NCBI GenBank assembly: GCA_036001245.1
Contig: DASYUL010000106.1
Coordinates: 1-5,004, forward strand
Reading direction: 5' to 3'
From: Gp7-AA6 sp036001245
GTDB taxonomy: Bacteria; Acidobacteriota; Thermoanaerobaculia; UBA5066; Gp7-AA6
Length of the DNA: 5,004 nt
Below are positions 1 through 5,004 of this stretch, piece by piece (positions within the stretch are counted from its first letter, which is position 1; every line of letters starts with the position of its first letter). The translations under genes and the position numbers were made by a program. Below the pieces are notes generated by a model, which did not search any database, was not told where the DNA came from, and saw only the letters and a list, made by a program, of their open reading frames with translations.

Positions 1-491
1 TACGCCATGGTGAAACCTTCCCGGTAATCGCCGGCTGACGCCGGGTAGGGGAGGGTCATCCCCGGAACCTGTTTCGCGTCCCAGTCCGGCCGGTAATCGC
101 GGGAGGGATTCAGGAGAGCCTTCCCGCCGGGACCTTCGCCCGGCTGCGTGGATCCTCCGGAGCCCCCCGCGGCCGTCCCGCTCGACGCTCCTCCGCCGGT
201 CGGTCCCAGCACGAGTAACTCGCCCGGCTTCAGGTTGCGAGCGTCCGCCTTCACGATCGGCACGACGACGACCCGCCGCACCTCCGACTGCTTCAGGCTC
301 ATGAGCGCTCCGTCGGGATACCGCGCGAAGACCAGCCGGGTGCCGTGGGGAACCGGGGGGGTTTTTGCGAAGAGGACGAGATTTCCGTTCACCTCGATCC
401 GGTAGAGGTTGGCCTGCGCTCCGCGGGCAGTCGAGAAGCCGAGCAGGGTGGTGAGCGCCAAGGCGGCGATGGTCCGAAAAGTCGGTCTCAT
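1..491 (-). CDS. Secreted protein of unknown function (N-terminal part, runs off left edge)
   Basis: The reverse strand is open from ATG at 491-489 to the window edge, giving at least 163 residues with no stop; the C-terminus is outside the window. Residues 1-27 look like a Sec signal peptide: a basic start (R2, R6), a hydrophobic stretch IAALALTTLLGF at 8-19, and an A-Q-A motif at 25-27 before N28. The mature start (about 28-96) alternates hydrophobic and polar residues as in a small beta domain (YRIEVNGNLVLFAK, then RLVFARYPDGALMSL). Residues 97-125 are a Gly/Ser/Pro-rich linker, followed by a polar, aromatic segment with two D-Y-R motifs (132-134 and 155-157). No purine-rich ribosome site precedes the ATG, but no in-frame ATG, GTG or TTG lies nearby upstream and the signal peptide fits this start. 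It is transcribed away from the transporter operon. I do not recognise a family; the product is probably periplasmic or exported. Confidence 0.75.
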   Translation of the reverse strand, partial: MRPTFRTIAALALTTLLGFSTARGAQANLYRIEVNGNLVLFAKTPPVPHGTRLVFARYPDGALMSLKQSEVRRVVVVPIVKADARNLKPGELLVLGPTGGGASSGTAAGGSGGSTQPGEGPGGKALLNPSRDYRPDWDAKQVPGMTLPYPASAGDYREGFTMA

Positions 492-627
492 GAGGTGAAG
501 TGTTGCACGATTCGCGCCGCGGCCGCCGCTCGGTGTCCCGTCGACGCCCGCCTCCGGTTTGCGGCGGCGCGCACTCGCGGCGCAACCCGCGGCCCGCGCC
601 GGACGTACAGCGTGGTGGACGAATAGA
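492..627. promoter_or_regulatory. Divergent intergenic region, presumed to hold promoters both ways
   Basis: These 136 bp separate the start of the minus-strand secreted protein from the start of the transporter operon, so any local promoters for both must lie here or within the coding starts. The region is very G+C-rich. I find no convincing -35/-10 pair: a TTGCAC at 503-508 has no A/T-rich hexamer at the right distance downstream. CGCGCCGC (513-520) and GCGGCGCG (564-571) form an 8-bp inverted repeat with a 43-bp spacer, which could arise by chance at this base composition. The regulatory role is inferred from gene orientation only. Confidence 0.35.
614..619 (+). promoter_or_regulatory. Probable ribosome binding site of the adaptor gene
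   Basis: GGTGGA lies 8 bases before the ATG at 628, a reasonable though imperfect Shine-Dalgarno match (one base off GGAGGA). It favours the start at 628 over the TTG at 559, whose upstream sequence is pyrimidine-rich, and over the ATG at 652, which is preceded only by GGCCGAAACCC. Confidence 0.45.
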
Positions 628-1809
628 ATGGCGGACTTCAGGCCGAAACCCATGAATGGCGAAAACCCGAGGCCCGCGCCCGACCTCTCCGCTCTCCGCA
701 TCCGCCGCGAGCCGGAGAAGAGCCGCGGCCCCAGGGGATGGCTCCTGGCGGGCGCCGTGCTGGTCGTGGCGGTCGGGGTGGCGGCTTACTTTCTCGCGGG
801 TCGCTCGCTCCGGCCGAAAACCGTCGAGGTCGTCACCGCGTCGCTCCTGACCGAAGGGCAGGCCTCGACCGTGCTGACGGCGACCGGCTACGTCGAAGCC
901 GAGCGCAAGGCGGACCTGTCGCCGAAGATCACGTCGCGAATCACGGAGTTGAACGTCACGGAAGGGACGCGCGTGAAGCGGGGAGACGTCGTCGCCCGCC
1001 TCGATCACACGGATCTCGACGCGCAGCTCGCCGAGAAGCGGGCGGCGTGGGTGAACGCGAAGGCAGAGCTCGCCCGCCAGCAGTCGCTCCACGCCGAGGG
1101 TCTCGCCCCGAAGTCGACGCTCGACGCGGCGGTCGCCGCGGAGGCGGCGACGCGCGCCGCCGTCCGTTACGTCCAGGCGCTCCTCGACTACACGGTCATC
1201 CGGGCGCCGTTCGCCGGGGTGGTGACCGCGAAGCGGGCCTTCGTCGGCGAGGCCGTGTCGCCATTCGGCTCCTCCCCCTCGGGCGGCGGGTCCGGAGGAG
1301 CAATCGTCACGCTCGTCGAGTTCTCGTCGCTCTATGTCGGCGCCGACGTGAACGAGGCGAACCTGTCGAAGCTCGGTCCGAACCAGCCGGCGGAAATCAC
1401 GCTCGACGCCGTGCCCGACAAGACTTACCACGGGTTTCTGCGCCAGATCGTGCCGGCCGCAGACCGCCAGAAGGCGACGGTGCGCGTGAAGGTCGCCTTT
1501 CTCGATGCCGACGACAGGATCCTTCCGGACCTTTCGGCGCGGGTGTCGTTCACGAGCCAGTCGACCCACCGAAAGACAGGACGGACCCGCGTCGTCGTGC
1601 CCGCCTCCGCGGTCCGCACGGTCGACGGAAAAACCGGCGTCTTCCGGATCGCGGACGGCCGCGCGCGCTTTCAGCCCGTCAAAACCGGCCCGGCCTCGGA
1701 GGGGCAGGTCGAGATCCTGGAAGGTCTCGCGGGTGGAGAGCGTCTGATCTCGACCTCGTCGGGCGAGATCCGCGACGGCGACCGCGTCCGGGAGAGCGAG
1801 AAATCGTGA
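628..1809 (+). CDS. Periplasmic adaptor (membrane fusion protein), HlyD/MacA-type
   Basis: A 393-residue adaptor that would bridge an inner-membrane pump to an outer-membrane channel. Residues 1-36 form a basic, proline-containing cytoplasmic tail, and 37-57 are one membrane helix that anchors the protein. The lipoyl-like domain is split: 95-126 (ending GTRVKRGDVVARLD) and 188-214 (YTVIRAPFAGVV, then the G-E-A-V turn). Between them, about 128-187 form a short alpha-helical hairpin rich in Ala, Leu, Glu and Arg. A Gly/Ser loop (215-224) leads to the beta-barrel (about 228-310), and the membrane-proximal domain takes up the rest (VVVPASAV at 322-329, GVFRIADGRA at 337-346, then the VEILEGLAGGERL segment). 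The order and length match efflux adaptors. It begins an operon with an ABC ATPase and two permeases, so it serves a MacAB-like ABC system and not an RND pump, for which there is no gene here. In the hairpin tip, R150 and L154 of the usual R-L-S docking motif are present but P161 replaces the serine. The start at 628 is chosen for its ribosome site; 559 (TTG) and 652 are alternatives. Confidence 0.9.
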   Translation: MADFRPKPMNGENPRPAPDLSALRIRREPEKSRGPRGWLLAGAVLVVAVGVAAYFLAGRSLRPKTVEVVTASLLTEGQASTVLTATGYVEAERKADLSPKITSRITELNVTEGTRVKRGDVVARLDHTDLDAQLAEKRAAWVNAKAELARQQSLHAEGLAPKSTLDAAVAAEAATRAAVRYVQALLDYTVIRAPFAGVVTAKRAFVGEAVSPFGSSPSGGGSGGAIVTLVEFSSLYVGADVNEANLSKLGPNQPAEITLDAVPDKTYHGFLRQIVPAADRQKATVRVKVAFLDADDRILPDLSARVSFTSQSTHRKTGRTRVVVPASAVRTVDGKTGVFRIADGRARFQPVKTGPASEGQVEILEGLAGGERLISTSSGEIRDGDRVRESEKS

Positions 1810-1837
1810 GCGCCGGAGGGGCGCGGGAAGGAAAAGA

Positions 1838-2572
1838 ATGAACGACATCATCGTTCTCGACCATGTCGAGAAGGTCTACCGCCGGGACAAGCTCGAGATC
1901 CCGGTGCTGAAGGACATCAACCTGAAGGTGCCGCAGGGGGAGTTCCTCGCGCTGATGGGGCCGTCGGGCTCGGGAAAGACGACGCTCCTGAACCTGATCG
2001 CGGGCATCGACCAGCCGACTCCGCCGCGCGACAAAGAGGCTCCGCCCGGCCGGGTTTTCGTCAACGGGGTCGACATCTCGACGGTCTCGCAGACGGACCT
2101 GGCGAAGTGGCGGTCGCAGACGATCGGCTTCATCTTTCAGCTCTACAACCTGATCCCCGTGCTGACCGCGTTCGAAAACGTCGAGCTGCCGCTGCTCCTG
2201 ACGAAACTTTCCCGCGCCGAGCGCCGCAAGCATGTCGAGACCGCGCTCTCGATCGTCGCGCTCACCGACCGCAAGGACCACTATCCAAGGCAGCTCTCGG
2301 GCGGACAGGAGCAGCGGGTCGCGATCGCGCGGGCGATCGTCTCGGATCCATCGATCCTCGTCGCGGACGAGCCAACGGGAGACCTGGATGCGAAGTCCGC
2401 GGAAGAGATCCTCGAGTTGCTCAGGCGACTGAACGAGGAGTTCGGCAAGACGATCGTCATGGTCACCCACGATCCGAAGGCCGCGTCGCGCGCCCACCGA
2501 ATGGTGCACCTCGACAAGGGGGTCCTCGAGTCCGACGAGCTGACCGAGACCGGCCACCTGCGGCGGATGTGA
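1838..2572 (+). CDS. ABC transporter ATP-binding protein, MacB/LolD-type
   Basis: A 244-residue cytoplasmic ATPase that should drive the two permeases encoded next to it. All nucleotide-binding motifs are present: Walker A GPSGSGKT at 41-48, Q-loop Q101 in FIFQLYNLIP, signature LSGGQEQR at 153-160, Walker B ILVADEP at 173-179 with catalytic E178, D-loop GDLD at 181-184, and switch histidine H211 in VTHD. The ADEPTGDLD and FIFQxxNL(I/L)P forms are typical of the MacB/LolD/FtsE branch, which works with FtsX-fold permeases. The protein is a stand-alone domain, whereas in E. coli MacB it is fused to the permease. Residues 60-71 (PTPPRDKEAPPG) make the Walker A to Q-loop segment about 8 residues longer than I recall for MacB. 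A strong ribosome site, GGGAAGGA (1825-1832), precedes the ATG. The gene starts 28 bp after the adaptor and ends 10 bp before the first permease, which supports co-transcription. LolD is the main alternative, but the adaptor gene argues for efflux. Confidence 0.95.
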   Translation: MNDIIVLDHVEKVYRRDKLEIPVLKDINLKVPQGEFLALMGPSGSGKTTLLNLIAGIDQPTPPRDKEAPPGRVFVNGVDISTVSQTDLAKWRSQTIGFIFQLYNLIPVLTAFENVELPLLLTKLSRAERRKHVETALSIVALTDRKDHYPRQLSGGQEQRVAIARAIVSDPSILVADEPTGDLDAKSAEEILELLRRLNEEFGKTIVMVTHDPKAASRAHRMVHLDKGVLESDELTETGHLRRM

Positions 2573-2582
2573 GGCGAGTCCC

Positions 2583-3746
2583 ATGAAGTACTTTTCGCTG
2601 ATCTGGAAGAACGTCTTCCGCAAGAAGTTGCGGACGATCCTGACGACGGGATCGATCGTGCTGGTCCTGGTGCTCATCGTCGTGCTCGTTTCGCTCTTGA
2701 ACGCGATGGAGGCCGACCCCTCGGGCGGTCGGGGGGCGAACCGGCTGGTCGTCCAGCACGCGACGGGGCTAGCCTCGTTTCTGCCGCTCTCTCAGCGGCA
2801 GCGGATCGAGCAGATCCCGGGAGTCGTCGCGGTCTCTCCCCAGATCTGGTTCGGGGGCGTCTACAAGGACGAGAAGCCCGAGAACTGGTTCGGCCAGCTT
2901 TCCTGCGACCCCGAGGTCTTCTTCAAGATCTTCGACGATGCGACGATCGACCCGGAGGTCGAGAAAGCCTGGCGCGCGGAGCGCAACTCGTTCGTCGCGG
3001 GTAAGAGCCTCGAGGACAAACACCACTGGAAACCGGGCGACCACGTCATCATCAAGGGGACGTACATCCCGATCACCCTCGACCTCGTCTACAAGGGCAG
3101 CTTCCACGCCGGCGACGAGTCGAACATCTTCTTCCACAACGAATACCTGAACCAGGCGCAGTGGTTCGGCGCGAACCGCATGACCGGCATCTACTACATG
3201 AAGGTGGCCTCGACCGAAGACCTTCCCCGCGTGGCGGCGGCCATCGACCACACGTTCGAGAACAGTGACGCCCCGACGAAGACCCTCACCGAGAAGCAGT
3301 TCCAGGCGCAGTTTCTCGAGATGATGGGCAACGTCAAGGGCCTCATCCGCTGGATCTCGCTCATCATCCTCTTCGCCGTCACGCTCATCGTGGCGAACAC
3401 CGTCGCAATGTCGGCGCGAGAGCGCGTGACCGAGATCGCGGTCCTGCGCGTGCTCGGCTTCCGCCGCTCGCACATCCTGTCGTTCATCCTTTCCGAGTCG
3501 GTCCTGATGTCGCTCCTCGGGGGGGTCGTCGGGATCCTGCTCGCCAAGTTCCTGCTCATCCCGATGATCGTCGCCGGCGGCTCCAAGACCTCTCTTTCGG
3601 TGTTCCTGATCAACTTCAAGGTCACACCGCAGGTCTTTCTCGGCGCGTTCCTCGTCGCGGTCGGAATCGGGATCGTCGCCGGCTTCATTCCGGCGATCCG
3701 GTCCTCGCAGACCCGGATCATCGACGGCTTGCGGCAGGTCGTTTGA
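2583..3746 (+). CDS. ABC transporter permease 1, FtsX/MacB-type
   Basis: A 387-residue inner-membrane subunit with the four-helix layout of mechanotransmission ABC permeases. Residues 1-18 form a basic amphipathic start (WKNVFRKKLRTIL), the first helix spans about 19-39, and a large periplasmic domain takes up about 40-252. Three more helices follow at about 253-275, 299-330 and 351-373. The FtsX hallmark after the second helix is clear: MSARERVTEIAVLRVLGFRR at 276-295, the loop expected to contact the ATPase. The C-terminal end AIRSSQTRIIDGLRQ is the family's usual post-helix tail. The periplasmic domain shows MacB-like pieces, including IPGVVAVSPQ (78-87) and WKPGDHVIIKG (149-159). GAGG at 2571-2574, overlapping the ATPase stop, serves as ribosome site for the ATG at 2583. 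It differs clearly from permease 2, so the pair should act as a heterodimer; the periplasmic domains probably receive substrate or contact the adaptor. The substrate cannot be read from the sequence. Confidence 0.92.
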   Translation: MKYFSLIWKNVFRKKLRTILTTGSIVLVLVLIVVLVSLLNAMEADPSGGRGANRLVVQHATGLASFLPLSQRQRIEQIPGVVAVSPQIWFGGVYKDEKPENWFGQLSCDPEVFFKIFDDATIDPEVEKAWRAERNSFVAGKSLEDKHHWKPGDHVIIKGTYIPITLDLVYKGSFHAGDESNIFFHNEYLNQAQWFGANRMTGIYYMKVASTEDLPRVAAAIDHTFENSDAPTKTLTEKQFQAQFLEMMGNVKGLIRWISLIILFAVTLIVANTVAMSARERVTEIAVLRVLGFRRSHILSFILSESVLMSLLGGVVGILLAKFLLIPMIVAGGSKTSLSVFLINFKVTPQVFLGAFLVAVGIGIVAGFIPAIRSSQTRIIDGLRQVV

Positions 3747-3752
3747 AATAGT

Positions 3753-3800
3753 CGCGGGTCTGATCACGGGGTCTGATCCCCGAAGGGGGTCAGATCCCGC
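3753..3800. repeat. Imperfect palindromic repeat cluster between the two permease genes
   Basis: GGGTCTGATC occurs twice in direct orientation (3756-3765 and 3769-3778, 13-bp period), and an inverted relative GGGTCAGATCCC follows at 3787-3798. The second and third copies can fold into a hairpin: GGG 3769-3771 with CCC 3796-3798, TCTGA 3772-3776 with TCAGA 3790-3794, and CCCC 3778-3781 with GGGG 3786-3789. That is 12 pairs around a GAAG loop, with single-base bulges at 3777 and 3795. The first copy can compete for the third arm, since GCGGG 3754-3758 matches CCCGC 3796-3800. The second copy alone can also form CGGGG-TCTGAT-CCCCG (3767-3782). No T-run follows, so it does not look like a simple terminator. 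It may be an mRNA-stability or differential-expression element, or a dispersed REP-like repeat. Its role is not shown by the sequence. Confidence 0.7.
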
Positions 3801-3821
3801 AAGATCCGCAGCAGGAGAAGA

Positions 3822-4994
3822 ATGGCCATCCCGATCAAGTACAACGTTCGCAACCTGTTGGTGCGCAAAGTCTCGACCGGGATGACCGTCTTCGTCATCT
3901 GCCTCGTCGTCACGGTTTTCCTTTTCGTGCTGTCGCTCTGGAGCGGCGTCACGCGGACGCTCTCGACCAACGCCTCGGATCGCAACGTGGTCACGATGCG
4001 CGTCGGGGCGCAGGCGGAGATGCAGAGCGTCGTGACCCGCGACTCCGCAGATCTCATCCGTTCGCTGCCCGGGATCGAGCGCGACGCCGGCGGGCAGCCG
4101 CTCGTCGCCCCCGAGCTCCTGACGCTGGTCAACATTCCGAAGACGGACGGCAAGAACACCAATGTCCAGGTCCGCGGAACGTCTCCGGCCGGAATGGCGC
4201 TGCGGCCGTCGATCCGGATCGTCGAAGGGCAGATGTTCCGCCCCGGGACCAACGAGGCGATCGTCTCGAAAGTCCTTCCCTCGCGGATTGCGGGCGTCTC
4301 GATCGGCGACACGCTGAAGTCGGGGAGCTACCGCTGGAAGATCGTCGGCTATTTCGACGCCTCGGGATCCGCTTACGACTCGGAGATCTGGACCGACGTC
4401 GCCGACCTTCAGGCCCAGAGCAAGCGGCCGATCTACTCGATCGTCTACGTGCGGACGAGCGATGCCGAAAGCGCGCGGCGCTACATCGAGGCGGTCAAGG
4501 GAGATCAGCGACTGAAGCTCGAGGGCAAGACCGAGAAGAAGTACTTCGAGGAGCAGATGGTCACCGGCGCGCCGATCAAGGTCCTCGCGATCCTCGTCGG
4601 CCTCTTCACCGCGATCGGCGCCTCGTTCGGGGCGATGAATACGATGTACGCCCAGGTCTCCGCGCGCATCCGCGAGATCGGGACGCTGCGCGCGATCGGG
4701 TTCTCGCGCCGGTCGGTTCTCGCGTCCTTCGTCCTCGAGGCCCTCGTGCTCTGTCTCGCCGGGGGAGTGCTCGGAACGGCGCTCGCCTTCGTGCTGTTCA
4801 ACCTGGTGATCACGAAACCCACGGGCACCATGAACTTCCGGACCTTCTCGGAGATCCTGTTCAACTTCCGCCTGACGCCGCCGCTCATCGCCGGGGGGCT
4901 CGCGTTCTCGCTCGCAATGGGCCTCTTCGGCGGCTTCTTCCCGGCGGCGCGGGCGGCCCGCATGAAGATCACGGCAGCCCTGCGGGAGATCTGA
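3822..4994 (+). CDS. ABC transporter permease 2, FtsX/MacB-type
   Basis: A 390-residue inner-membrane subunit of the same fold as permease 1. The first membrane helix spans about 20-43, after a basic start (KYNVRNLLVRKV). The periplasmic domain covers about 44-249, with MacB-like stretches VQVRGTSPAG (116-124 region), IRIVEGQMFRPGTNEAIVSK (131-150) and GVSIGDTL (158-165). Helices two to four lie at about 250-275, 299-330 and 353-375. The FtsX loop is canonical: VSARIREIGTLRAIGFSRR at 279-297. The C-terminus FPAARAARMKITAALREI is the classic MacB/LolC-type ending. The ribosome site AGGAG (3813-3817) sits close before the ATG at 3822. Unlike the tight junctions upstream, 75 bp with a palindromic cluster separate it from permease 1, so its expression could be set apart from the rest. 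It is complete, ending TGA at 4992-4994. It should pair with permease 1 around the shared ATPase; a homodimer is possible but less likely given the two distinct subunits. Confidence 0.93.
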   Translation: MAIPIKYNVRNLLVRKVSTGMTVFVICLVVTVFLFVLSLWSGVTRTLSTNASDRNVVTMRVGAQAEMQSVVTRDSADLIRSLPGIERDAGGQPLVAPELLTLVNIPKTDGKNTNVQVRGTSPAGMALRPSIRIVEGQMFRPGTNEAIVSKVLPSRIAGVSIGDTLKSGSYRWKIVGYFDASGSAYDSEIWTDVADLQAQSKRPIYSIVYVRTSDAESARRYIEAVKGDQRLKLEGKTEKKYFEEQMVTGAPIKVLAILVGLFTAIGASFGAMNTMYAQVSARIREIGTLRAIGFSRRSVLASFVLEALVLCLAGGVLGTALAFVLFNLVITKPTGTMNFRTFSEILFNFRLTPPLIAGGLAFSLAMGLFGGFFPAARAARMKITAALREI

Positions 4995-5004
4995 CGGGGC
5001 TCGA

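Noticed and set aside
513..571. Inverted repeat CGCGCCGC/GCGGCGCG as an operator
   Set aside because: Eight bases of pure G+C with a 43-bp spacer in a very G+C-rich region is easily expected by chance, and no regulator gene is present to suggest an operator.
628..1809. Adaptor of an RND efflux pump
   Set aside because: The fold alone would allow it, but the genes that follow encode an ABC ATPase and FtsX-type permeases, with no RND transporter in the window.
738..1841. Long open frame (367 codons) on the plus strand inside the adaptor gene
   Set aside because: Its translation is almost all Arg, Gly, Ala and Pro with no domain pattern, as expected for an alternative frame in high-G+C DNA; the adaptor frame has clear family motifs.
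1679..2677. 332-codon minus-strand open frame antisense to the ATPase gene
   Set aside because: It lies opposite a gene with every ABC motif, its product is rich in Arg, Asp and Leu without recognisable domains, and codon bias explains the absence of stops.
2769..3767. 332-codon minus-strand open frame antisense to permease 1
   Set aside because: Highly charged, low-complexity translation (Asp, Arg, Glu, Val, Leu) opposite a convincing membrane protein gene; a shadow frame.
3767..3798. Rho-independent terminator between the two permeases
   Set aside because: The hairpin is followed by CGCAAGATCCGC with no T-run, and the next gene starts 24 bp later in the same direction with its own ribosome site.
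1838..4994. LolCDE lipoprotein-releasing complex
   Set aside because: The ATPase plus two-permease layout fits, but a membrane fusion protein leads the operon, which Lol systems lack, and the permeases read as MacB-like in their periplasmic segments.

Overview
The window is G+C-rich and densely coding, with the codon pattern of a high-GC bacterium. A periplasmic adaptor sitting beside an ABC transporter of the MacB type points to a two-membrane (Gram-negative) organism. The look of the secreted protein and of the permeases is reminiscent of Acidobacteriota or a similar soil or sediment lineage, but that is a weak inference with no phylogenetic marker behind it.

Layout. Positions 1-491 (minus strand) hold the first 163 codons of a secreted protein of unknown function that runs off the left edge. 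Positions 492-627 are a short divergent intergenic region. From 628 to 4994 four plus-strand genes form one apparent operon: a membrane-anchored periplasmic adaptor (628-1809), an ABC ATPase (1838-2572), and two different FtsX/MacB-type permeases (2583-3746 and 3822-4994). The gaps are 28, 10 and 75 bp. The 75-bp gap between the permeases carries an imperfect palindromic repeat cluster. The last 10 bases after 4994 show nothing.

How the genes work together. The ATPase should energise a heterodimer of the two permeases, a mechanotransmission (type VII) ABC transporter. Each permease has one N-terminal membrane helix, a large periplasmic domain and three C-terminal helices. The adaptor would link this complex to a TolC-like outer-membrane channel, as MacA does for MacB. 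Here MacB is split into three polypeptides. No outer-membrane factor, regulator or substrate-specific gene lies in the window, so the substrate (drug, peptide, lipid or siderophore) cannot be told.

The system belongs to a known type. The features most worth a second look are the intra-operon palindrome cluster, a proline in the tip of the adaptor hairpin where a serine is usual, and the divergent uncharacterised secreted protein.
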